DNA from: Thermoplasmata archaeon
GTDB taxonomy: Archaea > Thermoplasmatota > Thermoplasmata > Lutacidiplasmatales > UBA184
Reading direction: 5' to 3'
DNA length: 64,000 bases
Assembly (NCBI GenBank): GCA_021802125.1
Contig: JAKAAX010000006.1
Location: forward strand, 104,683 to 168,682
In this document: positions 48,733 through 56,997 of the stretch, piece by piece
Layout: each line of letters begins with the position of its first letter
How positions within the stretch are numbered: position 1 is the first letter of the stretch
Made by a program: the position numbers and the translations under genes
Notes under the pieces: generated by a model
Told to the model about the DNA's origin: nothing
Seen by the model: only the letters and a program-made list of their open reading frames with translations
Databases searched by the model: none

Positions 48733-49599
48733 TCAGCTGTGGTGCCAGGTGACCGAGAAGTCCTCACCGGCGCCGGAGAGGGAGCTCGGCGCCGCCTTGA
48801 CGTAGTTCTTCCCGGACATCGTGATCTCGGCCGCGGCCCAGGACGCGTCCTGGATCGCGCCCGTGGTGCCGCCGATGGTCGCGGTGCACGCCGTGAAGTC
48901 GACCGTCCCGAAGTCCGCGAGCGGAAGGACATGGCCGGAGGAGGGGGCTTCCGCGATCCACTCGGCGCTCGAGCGCTGAGCGTTGCTGACGCTCCCGGTT
49001 GTGGAGAAGGTCCAGGGGTGGGTCAGGTCCGCGAGGCTGACCTGGAAGGTCGAACCGCTGATCCATTGAACCTCGGCAGTGATCACATCGCCGGGGACCA
49101 CAGGGTACTGGGTGGTCGGGAGGTTCACCGGGTAAGCCGGGTAGAACTCGTACCACGCGTAGTAGGAGGGTGCCCCGGACGCGCAGTCCGAGTCCGTGCC
49201 CGTCTGTTCCACGGTGGAGCTCGAGTAACCGTCGATGCCGACCCAGAACGCGGAGTAGGAGGCAGAGGGGCCGCACTGGACGCTGGGCTGGGTCCAGCTG
49301 CCCTTGACGTCGCTGACGACGTTCGTCGCGGGGGAGGAGAGGCAGGTCTCCGCCGCGTACCCGCCCCAGTTGGAGCTCGAGGTCTGCGTGACGATGCCGG
49401 TCCCACATGAGCCGGTCCCGCCACCGCCGCCGTGGCCGCGGCCGTTGCCGAACTGCACGTTGGAAGCCGCGACCGCGTGGGCGACCGCAGCTCCGGATAG
49501 GAGGGCCGGTAGCAGGAGGATCGCGAGGGCTGCGATCCCAGCGGGGGCCAAAGTCGCCAAGGTTGCTCGTCGGTGAGACCGGAGGGGTTGGCTGGTCAT
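48733..49599 (-). CDS. Secreted glutamic peptidase (G1/eqolisin family)
   Basis: 288 residues. A signal helix (LATLAPAGIAALAILLLPALLSGAAVAHA) is followed by the G1 beta-sandwich. SSNWGGYAAET opens the mature domain, SAFWVGIDGYSSSTVEQTGTDSDC carries the catalytic Gln region, and QRSSAEWIAEAPSS carries the catalytic Glu, as in scytalidoglutamic peptidase. These enzymes work at acidic pH outside the cell. A strong TATA-like box 29 bases upstream implies a leaderless message. Presence suggests an acidic habitat or protein scavenging; that is inference. Confidence 0.88.
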   Translation of the reverse strand: MTSQPLRSHRRATLATLAPAGIAALAILLLPALLSGAAVAHAVAASNVQFGNGRGHGGGGGTGSCGTGIVTQTSSSNWGGYAAETCLSSPATNVVSDVKGSWTQPSVQCGPSASYSAFWVGIDGYSSSTVEQTGTDSDCASGAPSYYAWYEFYPAYPVNLPTTQYPVVPGDVITAEVQWISGSTFQVSLADLTHPWTFSTTGSVSNAQRSSAEWIAEAPSSGHVLPLADFGTVDFTACTATIGGTTGAIQDASWAAAEITMSGKNYVKAAPSSLSGAGEDFSVTWHHS

Positions 49600-49623
49600 C
49601 GAACGACCTGCCGCCTGCCCGAG

Positions 49624-49633
49624 GATAAATATT
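49624..49633 (-). promoter_or_regulatory. TATA-like box of the G1 peptidase gene
   Basis: The minus strand reads AATATTTATC, one of the best TATA cores here, 29 bases (centre) before the ATG. Confidence 0.65.
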
Positions 49634-49792
49634 CCGTCGAGCCGAACGTCGCGTGGGCTCCCGACGCATGCCTGTCCACCGCACGACCCTCAACGGGAGC
49701 CCGGCGTGCGATGCCCCTGGAGGCTTCCCCGGCTCGATAGCGGTGCCAGGGACCCGTCGGAGGCCCCCACGCCTTGCTACGAGAACGGGGGC

Positions 49793-50836
49793 TCAAGACC
49801 GAGGTCGCACCGGCCACTCACCGCAGACCCGGCAGAAGTCGGTCTCTCTCGAGACCAACTGATAGCCGCAGGCCGGGCAAGGGTCGTCCCCGTTCCGGGC
49901 GATCGGAGCGCCGTCCCCGAACTCCTGCCGGAACACGCGGTAGTAGGCGAGGTGCTCCGGGTCCCTCAGTCGGACCCCGTCCTCCTGCAGGACCCGCGCC
50001 CGCTCCCTCTCGAACTCGTGCGGCGAGATCTCTCGCTCAAAGAAGCTCCGAAGGGCGGCGCTGCCGGAGCCCACCTCGATGGGATCCTTTCGGCGCCATC
50101 GGTTCGGGACTTCGGGGAACGCGAGGCGGAGGAGGTACTTGCCGTGGGTCGTCCCGTCGACGGTCCGCACCTTTGAGGACCTCGGGAGGGTGAGGGAAAA
50201 TCGCACGATGGCGGGGTCCATGAATGGGGCCTGGACCCGGACCCCGAGGCTCCGACCGAGAGGAAAGGACGAGAAGCTCATCCCGTGGGCCATCCGTTCG
50301 GAGGCCCGCCGGAACTCCTCCTCGTCCTTGCCCCACAAGAAGGAGTAGCCCCCGAAGAGCTCGTCCGCGGCGTCGCCGGTCAGCACCTGGGTGAGGCCCC
50401 TCTCCGCCGCCTCCCGCAGCCCCCGGGAAACGACGAGGCTGTTGCGGACCTCCATCGGGTCGAAGGTCTGCATCGTGCGGACGACCAAGGGCGCCTCCCG
50501 AAGCAGTCCGGGGAAGTCCGTCCGGACGACGTGATGGGTGAGCCCACAACGCTCCGCCACGGCGATCGCGTGCTCCTCGTCCGGCGGGTGGTCCCCGACG
50601 AGCACGGTGACCCCTGCGGTCAAGCCCCGGGACCGTGCGACCTCCGCGAGGATGGAGGTGTCCAGGCCTCCGGAGAGCAGGATGGTCTCCGCCGGATGTG
50701 GCCCCACCGCATCGGACACCAGTCCCCGCAGGGTCTCGGCCGCTTCGCGTAGCTCCTCCTCCACCGGGGGAACGTGGGGTACGGTCGGGAGAGTGGTCGG
50801 GAGAGGAGTCGGAGGGGTCACAGGATCTCCCAGCAT
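49793..50836 (-). CDS. Asparagine-synthetase-like PP-loop enzyme lacking the glutaminase domain, with C-terminal zinc ribbon
   Basis: 347 residues. The ATP-pyrophosphatase domain shows the PP-loop TILLSGGLDTSILAEVA, TQVLTGDAADELFGGYSF (AsnB hallmark), RVQAPFMDP and GKYLLRLAFPEVPNRWRRKDPIEVGSG. AsnB normally starts with a 200-residue Ntn glutaminase; here only about 45 Pro-rich residues precede the synthetase domain. A zinc ribbon (CPACG...CRVCG) ends the protein. It may use free ammonia or a separate ammonia donor, and the acceptor may be something other than Asp. Divergent from the cytoplasmic cobalamin-binding gene across a shared palindromic TATA, so a corrinoid link is possible but unproven. 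Confidence 0.85.
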   Translation of the reverse strand: MLGDPVTPPTPLPTTLPTVPHVPPVEEELREAAETLRGLVSDAVGPHPAETILLSGGLDTSILAEVARSRGLTAGVTVLVGDHPPDEEHAIAVAERCGLTHHVVRTDFPGLLREAPLVVRTMQTFDPMEVRNSLVVSRGLREAAERGLTQVLTGDAADELFGGYSFLWGKDEEEFRRASERMAHGMSFSSFPLGRSLGVRVQAPFMDPAIVRFSLTLPRSSKVRTVDGTTHGKYLLRLAFPEVPNRWRRKDPIEVGSGSAALRSFFEREISPHEFERERARVLQEDGVRLRDPEHLAYYRVFRQEFGDGAPIARNGDDPCPACGYQLVSRETDFCRVCGEWPVRPRS

Positions 50837-50854
50837 AGATGCGAGCGTCCAAGA

Positions 50855-50866
50855 GACATAAATGTC
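50855..50866. promoter_or_regulatory. Palindromic bidirectional TATA/operator
   Basis: GACAT-AA-ATGTC inverted repeat. On the minus strand GACATTTATGTC is centred 24 bases before the ATG at 50836. On the plus strand a start near 50886 would leave a short leader with an AGGAG ribosome-binding site (50895-50899) before the GTG at 50907. Confidence 0.55.
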
Positions 50867-50906
50867 GGACCCCTGGGGGGCCCCGAAGGCATCCAGGAGC
50901 TCCCAG

Positions 50907-51851
50907 GTGTCCGCTCAGCCCACGACCCCCCCCAAACGCATCGTGTCCTTCCTTCCGAGCGCGACGGAGATGGTCTGCGCCCTGGGACTCGCCGATCGCC
51001 TGGTCGGGGTCACCCACGAGTGCGACTACCCTCCAGAGATCCGGGGACGGCCGGTCGTCATCCGACCGGCCCTTCCCATGGACGGTCTCACCCCCGAGGA
51101 AGTGGACCGGCAGGTCTCGCAGCGTCTGCGCAGGGGGGAGAGCCTCTACCAGGCGGACGAAGAGATGCTCCGCAAGCTCGACCCGGATCTCATCCTGACG
51201 CAGGACCTCTGCCAGGTCTGCGCGCCCTCCGGCAACGAGCTCTCCCAGGTGCTTCGAGCGCTTCCACGGCCACCGAAGGTCCTGTGGCAGACCCCGCACA
51301 ACCTGGAGGAGGTCTTCGGCTGCCTCCTGGAGCTCGGGGAAGCGACGGGCAAGTCGAAGGAGGCGCGGGCTCTCGTCGAACAGGGACGCGCCCGACTGGA
51401 CCGGGTCCGCGCGAGGGTCGCGGGGCTTCCGAGGCCGCGCGTGTTCATGATGGAGTGGGTGGACCCTGTCTACTGCGCGGGTCACTGGGTGCCGGAGATG
51501 ATCGACCTGGCCGGGGGAGAGGACCGACTCGGGCGCAAGGGGGCGTTCTCGGTACGGGTCCCCTGGGAGGAGGTCGTCCGCTGGGCACCGGAGGTGCTGG
51601 TCCTCGCGCCTTGCAGCGTCCCCCTCCCGCAAGCGGTCGAGCAGTGGCAGCGGCTACGAGGTCGGTCGGGCACCGACAAGCTTCCGGCGGTCCGGAACGG
51701 TCAGGTGGTGGCCGTGGCCTCGAGCTCGTACTTCGCACGGCCCGGTCCCCGAGTGGTCCCAGGGGTGGAGCTGCTGGCCCACCTCTTCCATCCGAGCGAG
51801 GTTCCCTGGGACGGTCCTACCGGCGCTTTTGTTCGGCTCGACGCCCGGTGA
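50907..51851 (+). CDS. Cytoplasmic cobalamin-binding protein (BtuF-like, no signal peptide)
   Basis: 314 residues from a GTG with AGGAG seven bases upstream; the ATG at 50862 would fall on the TATA box and is rejected. Type III substrate-binding-protein fold: RIVSFLPSATEMVCALGLADRLVGVTHECDYP, DPDLILTQDLCQVCAPSGNEL, and MEWVDPVYCAGHWVPEMIDLAGG, the last typical of soluble corrinoid-binding homologues. It begins directly in the domain without signal peptide or lipobox, so it probably holds corrinoid in the cytoplasm. Convergent with cbiA with a 35-base overlap. Confidence 0.85.
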   Translation: MSAQPTTPPKRIVSFLPSATEMVCALGLADRLVGVTHECDYPPEIRGRPVVIRPALPMDGLTPEEVDRQVSQRLRRGESLYQADEEMLRKLDPDLILTQDLCQVCAPSGNELSQVLRALPRPPKVLWQTPHNLEEVFGCLLELGEATGKSKEARALVEQGRARLDRVRARVAGLPRPRVFMMEWVDPVYCAGHWVPEMIDLAGGEDRLGRKGAFSVRVPWEEVVRWAPEVLVLAPCSVPLPQAVEQWQRLRGRSGTDKLPAVRNGQVVAVASSSYFARPGPRVVPGVELLAHLFHPSEVPWDGPTGAFVRLDAR

Positions 51852-53271
51852 GCCGGGTCGAGCCCTCGCCGCTCCCGTCGGGAGCCGCCTCGTTACCGAG
51901 GAACCGCGCGAGGAAACCTGGGACCTGGTCGAACCGGACGTGAAGGTAGGAGGCGAAGGCGCGCCCCTGGAAGTAGCCGTCCCCGACCGGGTCTCCCCCG
52001 GCGATCCTCCGGACCTCCAACGCCCACGCCTGGCCCTTCGGCGCCACGCGTACGGAGTGATGGTAGAGGTGCCCGTGGACCCGGCTCCGCCGCTTTCCGA
52101 GGAGGACATCCTGCCTCAGCCTCGCCTCCACGTATCCGAAGCCCCCGAGCCGGGGGGAGAGGCGGGCGGACCCGGGGAAGGCTCCCGCCATCGCGTGGCG
52201 GCGCCCCTGCATGTCGTAGAGCCGGTCGAGCAGGTACATCATCCCCCCGCACTCGGCGTAGACCGGACCCCCGTCCCGCACCCATCGTCGCACCTCCCGG
52301 CCCAAGCTGTCGTTGCGGGAGAGATCGGCCGCGTGCAGCTCCGGAAAACCCCCGGGCAGGTAGATCGCGTCGGTTCCGGGGGGAAGGCCCTCTCCGGCCA
52401 CCGGGGAGAACTCGACGAGCCTCGCCCCTGCGGCCCGTAGCGACTCCAGGTTCTCCGGATACACGAAACAGAAAGCGGAATCTGAGGCCACCGCGACTTG
52501 AGGGTGAGAGCGCGCCAGGGTTCCGCTCCACCGGAGCGGTTCCCCAGGTGAGGGCAGCGGGCGCGCCCCCCGTGCGATGGCAAGGACCGACGGCAGGTCC
52601 ACATGCTCCTCCACGAGCGCCGCCGCACGCCGGACCCGACGGGAGATCCTCCCCCCGGGGTCGGTACGCGGAGTGACCAGCCCCAAGTGGCGTTCGGGGA
52701 GGGTCGCCTCCGGCTCCCACGGCAGGACCCCCAGCACGGATACCCCGGCCTTCTCCTCGATGGCGCGCCGGACCGCGGAGGAGTGCCACCCCCGTCCCGC
52801 CCGGTCGACCAGGACGCCCTTGAGCCGGGACCCGAGCAGGTGCCGGGCCCCCCTCGCGTGCACCGCGAGCGTCTCGGAGGCGGCGGAGGCGTCCAGGACC
52901 AGCAGGATGGGGAGGTCGAGGGCCTTGGCCACGTCGAGGGACGAGGTTCCCCACTCTTCCCCGTCCATGAGGCCCATCGCCCCCTCCACGATCGACACGC
53001 CTCCCGGTCCCCGGGCGCAGGTGCGGAGGAAGTCCTCGCGCATGGTCGGCTCCGGGACGAGCCACGTGTCGAGGTTCCGTGCGGGTGCGCCCGCCGCGAC
53101 GGACAGCACCTGGGGGTCGAGGAAATCCGGCCCGCACTTGAACGCCCGTGTCTGGAGCCCCCTCCGTCGCAGGGCTCCCAGAAGCCCGCTCGCCACCGTC
53201 GTCTTCCCGGCGGAGGACGTGAGCCCGGCGACGAGCACGCGTGGGGCGTCCGACCGTTCGGGATGGGGCAT
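51817..53271 (-). CDS. cbiA: Cobyrinate a,c-diamide synthase
   Basis: 484 residues. N-terminal dethiobiotin-synthetase-type P-loop VLVAGLTSSAGKTTVASGLL, GPDFLDPQ, SIVEGAMGLMDGEEWGTSS; C-terminal class I glutaminase with Cys in VYAECGGMMYLLDRL and a HGHLYHHSVRV strand with the His. Uses glutamine and ATP to amidate the a and c carboxylates of cobyrinate. The homologue CfbB does the same to nickel sirohydrochlorin in F430 synthesis; the flanking B12 uptake genes favour CbiA. No other cob/cbi gene is in the window, so salvage of an imported corrinoid is one explanation. Confidence 0.92.
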   Translation of the reverse strand: MPHPERSDAPRVLVAGLTSSAGKTTVASGLLGALRRRGLQTRAFKCGPDFLDPQVLSVAAGAPARNLDTWLVPEPTMREDFLRTCARGPGGVSIVEGAMGLMDGEEWGTSSLDVAKALDLPILLVLDASAASETLAVHARGARHLLGSRLKGVLVDRAGRGWHSSAVRRAIEEKAGVSVLGVLPWEPEATLPERHLGLVTPRTDPGGRISRRVRRAAALVEEHVDLPSVLAIARGARPLPSPGEPLRWSGTLARSHPQVAVASDSAFCFVYPENLESLRAAGARLVEFSPVAGEGLPPGTDAIYLPGGFPELHAADLSRNDSLGREVRRWVRDGGPVYAECGGMMYLLDRLYDMQGRRHAMAGAFPGSARLSPRLGGFGYVEARLRQDVLLGKRRSRVHGHLYHHSVRVAPKGQAWALEVRRIAGGDPVGDGYFQGRAFASYLHVRFDQVPGFLARFLGNEAAPDGSGEGSTRLTGRRAEQKRR

Positions 53272-53346
53272 CGTCCGAGGTAGGCGAACCTGCCCTTGGG
53301 CTTATCGGTGCTCTCGCGCGCCGGAGCGCCCGGGACCTCCCGCAAG

Positions 53347-53354
53347 GATTATGT
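53347..53354 (+). promoter_or_regulatory. TATA-like box of the btuFCD operon
   Basis: GATTATGT centred 28 bases before the ATG at 53379; leaderless message predicted. I saw no B12-riboswitch-like fold in the 107-base gap. Confidence 0.45.
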
Positions 53355-53378
53355 GAAAGAGCTCTTGATGCAAATCCA

Positions 53379-54437
53379 ATGTCCTTGAGTGACACGCCGT
53401 CCGCAGCCTCCTCCGCCCCCCGCAGAACTCTCTCCCTCACGTTGGCCGTCGTGCTCCTCGTCGCGGTGGCCGCCGTCGCCGTCGGAGCTACCGCCGGCTA
53501 CTACGCCCTCCATCCCTCGTCCACGGCCCCGGGACCGGGCGACGTGACCGTCGTCGACGATCTCGGGAGGACCGTGACCGCGCCCGCCAACGCCGGGAAG
53601 GTCGTCGTGCTGGCCCCCAGCGTGATGGACATGGTCTTCCGCCTGGGCCTCCGCTCGAGCGTGGTCGCGGTCGGCTGCACGGCGTCGATCCCCGGAGGGA
53701 TCCTGAACGAGTACTCGCCCAACCAGACGGCGGCCTGGGGCCTCACGAACGCGACCTGCGTCACCGACTACCCCACGCTCAACACGGAGGCGATCGCCAA
53801 CGCGAGCGCGCAGCTGGTGCTCGCCTCGACCATCACGAGTGAGTCGGCGGTGGAGACCCTCACCGGGACCTACCACATCCCCGTGGTCATCCTCGCCCCC
53901 TCCACGCTGGAGGGCATCGTCGGGGACGTGCGGATCTTGGGGCAGCTCTTCCCGTCCGCGTCCACTTCCGCAAGATCGCTCGAGTCCGAGCTCTCCCGGA
54001 CGCTCGCGAGCGTCACGAGCGAGGACGCGAACCTTACGAACGCCCAGGTCGCGGTCCCCTCGGTCCTGCTCTCCTACTACTTCGACTCGGGGGGCTACTA
54101 CACCTTCGGGCCCGGCACGTTCGGGGCCTCGATGATCGACCTGGCCGGTGGGAGCAACATCGCGGGCTCGGTGCCGCTGCAGTATGACGAGATCAACGCC
54201 ACCGTCGTGCTCAACGACCAGCCCACGACCATCCTCTACGGGACCAGCTGGAACGACCCCGACCTGGTGGCCGGGGAGACCCCGGGCGTCTGGGCCACCG
54301 CGCCGTATTGGTCGCAGTTGAACGGGGCCAAGATCCCCCTGGACGTGACGGAGGTCTCCGAGCCCGACCCGACGATGATCCTGGCGTTGCCCTGGGTACA
54401 ACACGACCTGTTCCCGTCCATCGTGCCCGCGCCTTGA
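53379..54437 (+). CDS. btuF: Corrinoid ABC transporter substrate-binding protein
   Basis: 352 residues. An N-terminal helix (LTLAVVLLVAVAAVAVGATAGYYAL) anchors or exports the protein; no lipobox Cys is seen. The type III binding fold has VTVVDDLGRTVTAPANAGKVVVLAPSVMDMVFRLGLRSSVVAVG, LNTEAIANASAQLVLAS, and TFGASMIDLAGGSNIAG, with many N-x-S/T sites. It delivers corrinoid (or an iron-siderophore; the families are similar) to the BtuC homologue. The CbiA and cytoplasmic cobalamin-binding neighbours favour corrinoid. Its stop overlaps the likely start of btuC. Confidence 0.82.
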   Translation: MSLSDTPSAASSAPRRTLSLTLAVVLLVAVAAVAVGATAGYYALHPSSTAPGPGDVTVVDDLGRTVTAPANAGKVVVLAPSVMDMVFRLGLRSSVVAVGCTASIPGGILNEYSPNQTAAWGLTNATCVTDYPTLNTEAIANASAQLVLASTITSESAVETLTGTYHIPVVILAPSTLEGIVGDVRILGQLFPSASTSARSLESELSRTLASVTSEDANLTNAQVAVPSVLLSYYFDSGGYYTFGPGTFGASMIDLAGGSNIAGSVPLQYDEINATVVLNDQPTTILYGTSWNDPDLVAGETPGVWATAPYWSQLNGAKIPLDVTEVSEPDPTMILALPWVQHDLFPSIVPAP

Positions 54438-55663
54438 CGGAAGGCCTCGGGGCCGACCCCCTTTCCGGCCCCGGGCACGATGCCCCAGGGACCGGGCGAG
54501 AGAAGGCGGGCGGCTCGGACGGTCCGCCTCCGGGGCCCCGAACCGGCGAGGAGACGGGGGCCCAGGGAGGGGTGCGCGCGGCTTGGGGCCGCCCACGGTC
54601 CGGTGCGCTCCTGCTGTTGCTGGGGCTCGCGGCCGCGGTCCTGCTCTCTCCTCTCATCGGGCCCGAGCCCCTTCCCTGGAAGGACGTCCTGTCGATCATG
54701 CTCCACCAGGCCGCGGGCGGGGCGTTGGGGTCCGCGTCCTGCCTGCCGGCGGTCCCTCTCGCCCAGTGTCACGTGTGGACCGAGATCGTGTGGGACGCCC
54801 GGGTCCCGGCCGTGCTCCTCGCCGCAGTCGTCGGAGCTTCTCTCGGCGTGTCCGGAGCCTCGCTCCAGGGCGTCTTCCGGAACCCGCTCGCGGACCCCTA
54901 CCTTCTCGGGCTCTCCTCCGGAGCCGCCCTCGGCGCGGCCGCCGCCTTCGCGCTCACCGTCTCTCCGGGCAGCTCGCTGAACCCCGCGACCCGGTCCCTC
55001 CTCCTGCCGGTGGCGGCCTTCGCCGGGGGGCTGGTGCCGGGGACGGTGGTCCTCCTCGCCTCCCTCTCGGGAAGGGTGGGCGCCGGTTCTCTCATCATGG
55101 TGGGGATCGCTCTGAACGCCCTCTTCTCCGCCATCATCTCCGCAGTGCTCCTCTACAACCAGAACATCACGATCCAGGTGACCTTCTGGCTCTGGGGCGG
55201 GCTCTCCTACGCCACCTGGACGAACGACGCGCTCGTCCTCTCCGTCCTCATGGTCGCCGGGATGCTCCTCGCGCTCCACGGGCGGCCGTTGAACCTGCTC
55301 CAGCTGGGCGAGGACGTCGCCTCCAGCCTCGGCACGGACGCGCGGAAGGTCATGCGACGCGTGGTCCTCCTCTCCACTATCCTCACCGCCGCCGCAGTGG
55401 CCTTCGTCGGGATCATCGGGTTCGTGGGGCTCATCGCTCCCCACGTGGTCCGGCGGGTGGTGGGCGTGGACTATCGACGCGTCCTCCCGCTCTCGATGGC
55501 CACCGGCGCGGGCTTCCTGATCATCTCCTGGGACGCCGCGCAGATCATCATCCCCACGGTCGTGCTTCCGGTCGGCATCCTCACGGGCTTCGTCGGCTCC
55601 GCGTTCTTCCTCTACGTGCTGTTCCGCCGGTGGCTCCCCCGGGGGAGCGGGAGCTCGCGATGA
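54434..55663 (+). CDS. btuC: Corrinoid ABC transporter permease
   Basis: 409 residues from a TTG overlapping the btuF stop (TTGA); a GTG at 54572, just before TM1, would give a more usual 363 residues. FecCD/BtuC fold with about ten TMs: RVPAVLLAAVVGASLGVSGASLQGVFRNPLADPYLLGLSSGAALGAA (family hallmark), SLIMVGIALNALFSAIIS, WLWGGLSYATW, and AFVGIIGFVGLIAPHVVRRVVGVDYRRVLPLSM, the coupling region. Imports corrinoid with BtuD. The extra N-terminal arm is Gly/Pro-rich and may not be translated. Confidence 0.9.
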   Translation: MTEGLGADPLSGPGHDAPGTGREKAGGSDGPPPGPRTGEETGAQGGVRAAWGRPRSGALLLLLGLAAAVLLSPLIGPEPLPWKDVLSIMLHQAAGGALGSASCLPAVPLAQCHVWTEIVWDARVPAVLLAAVVGASLGVSGASLQGVFRNPLADPYLLGLSSGAALGAAAAFALTVSPGSSLNPATRSLLLPVAAFAGGLVPGTVVLLASLSGRVGAGSLIMVGIALNALFSAIISAVLLYNQNITIQVTFWLWGGLSYATWTNDALVLSVLMVAGMLLALHGRPLNLLQLGEDVASSLGTDARKVMRRVVLLSTILTAAAVAFVGIIGFVGLIAPHVVRRVVGVDYRRVLPLSMATGAGFLIISWDAAQIIIPTVVLPVGILTGFVGSAFFLYVLFRRWLPRGSGSSR

Positions 55664-56997
55664 ACGGGGCACCCTTGGAGGCGGAGGGCCTCACCCTCCG
55701 TTACGGCGAGCGCACCGCCCTGCGGGGCGTGTCCTTCCAGACCTCTCCTCGCGAGCTCGTGGCGCTCGCGGGCCCCAACGGGTCCGGGAAGTCCAGCCTT
55801 CTCCGAGCGGTCATGGGCCTCGAGCGTCTCGCCGAGGGAAGGATCGCGGTTCGTGGGAAGGACGCGCGCACGCTCACCATCCAGGAACGGGCGCGAGAGG
55901 TCGCCTGGATGCCTCAGGAGGAGCCGGTGGGCGAGGACCTCTCGGTCGAGGAGTACGTGCGGTACGGACGGAGCCCCTACCTCGGCGGGCTGCTCCCGCA
56001 GGCCGACCCGGACCCTGAGGCCACCGACCGGGCGGTGGTCGCGTTGGGCCTCGAGGACCTGCGGGGACGGGGCATCCGTGGGTTGAGCGGGGGGGAGCGC
56101 CAACGCGTGCGCTTGGCCCGCGTCCTCGCCCAGGGGACCTCTCTGCTCCTTCTGGACGAGCCCACCTCCCACCTCGACATCGGACACCAGCTGGACATGC
56201 TGGGCCGGGTCCGCGACCTCGCGCGACGTGAGGGCCGAAGCGTGATCGTGGCGATCCACGACCTCAACCTCGCTGCCCGCTTCGCGGACCGGGTCATGGT
56301 CCTCTCTCACGGACAGCTCGTCGCGGAGGGGACCCCCGAGGAAGTGCTCTCCCCGGCGCTGCTTCGACAGGTGTGGGGGGTCGACGCCGAGCTTCGGCGG
56401 GACAGCCGCGGCCGGGTCCCCTACCTCATCCCCCGTCTGCCGGACCCGACCCCATCGCCCCATCCGGGAGGCCGTCCGCGGGTCCACGTCGTGGCGGGCG
56501 GGGGCTCGGGACTCGAGCTCCTCCGTCGGCTCTTTGACCGGGGGTGCGACCTGACCGCCGGGGTCCTTCCGCTGTTCGATTCCGACAGCGACCTCGCCGA
56601 GGAGCTCGGGGTCCCGAGCGTGCTCGAGCTCCCCTTCGCTCCGCTGTCCTCGGAGAGCCGGGAGAGGCTTCGGCAATTGATGTCCTCGAGCGAGATCGTC
56701 GTCGTCGCCGCGTTCCCCGTGGGGCCGACGAACGTCGGGAACCTGGAGGAGGTCGAACGTATCGTTGGGTCGCGTCGGGTCCTCCTTATCCATCAGGACC
56801 GCGCCCGCCCCTGGGACTTCACGGGGGGAAGTGCGGCGCGGCTCCGTGCACAGATCGTCGAGAAGGGTGGAGAAGAGGTGAGCGATGTGGATGGGGTCCT
56901 GAGAGCCCTCTCGGGCAGGACGGTCAGCGCGAGCTCCTCGATCCGGGGCGGTCACTCCGACGGCCCCCTGGGGCACGTGGACGGAGCTACCGGGTAG
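55660..56997 (+). CDS. btuD: Corrinoid ABC transporter ATPase with C-terminal extra domain
   Basis: 445 residues; ATG overlaps the btuC stop. ABC domain to about residue 265: Walker A ALAGPNGSGKSSLL, signature RGLSGGERQRVRLAR, Walker B LLLLDEPTSHLD, switch AIHDLNLAARF. A linker (SPHPGGRPRV) leads to a second domain of about 150 residues: VHVVAGGGSGLELLRRLFDRGCDLTAGVLPLFDSDSDLAEELGV, SSEIVVVAAFPVGPTNVGNLEEVE and RVLLIHQDRARPWDFTGG. The extra domain looks like a Rossmann-type nucleotide-binding unit; similar long BtuD proteins occur in archaea. Its role is unknown. The last 11 bases overlap the convergent regulator. Confidence 0.9.
   Translation: MNGAPLEAEGLTLRYGERTALRGVSFQTSPRELVALAGPNGSGKSSLLRAVMGLERLAEGRIAVRGKDARTLTIQERAREVAWMPQEEPVGEDLSVEEYVRYGRSPYLGGLLPQADPDPEATDRAVVALGLEDLRGRGIRGLSGGERQRVRLARVLAQGTSLLLLDEPTSHLDIGHQLDMLGRVRDLARREGRSVIVAIHDLNLAARFADRVMVLSHGQLVAEGTPEEVLSPALLRQVWGVDAELRRDSRGRVPYLIPRLPDPTPSPHPGGRPRVHVVAGGGSGLELLRRLFDRGCDLTAGVLPLFDSDSDLAEELGVPSVLELPFAPLSSESRERLRQLMSSSEIVVVAAFPVGPTNVGNLEEVERIVGSRRVLLIHQDRARPWDFTGGSAARLRAQIVEKGGEEVSDVDGVLRALSGRTVSASSSIRGGHSDGPLGHVDGATG

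Noticed and set aside
50862..50906. ATG start 15 codons earlier for the cobalamin-binding protein
   Set aside because: It lies within the likely TATA palindrome; the GTG at 50907 has a well-spaced AGGAG.
53272..53378. Cobalamin riboswitch before btuF
   Set aside because: The gap is only 107 bases, mostly promoter, and I could not see a B12-box-like conserved element.
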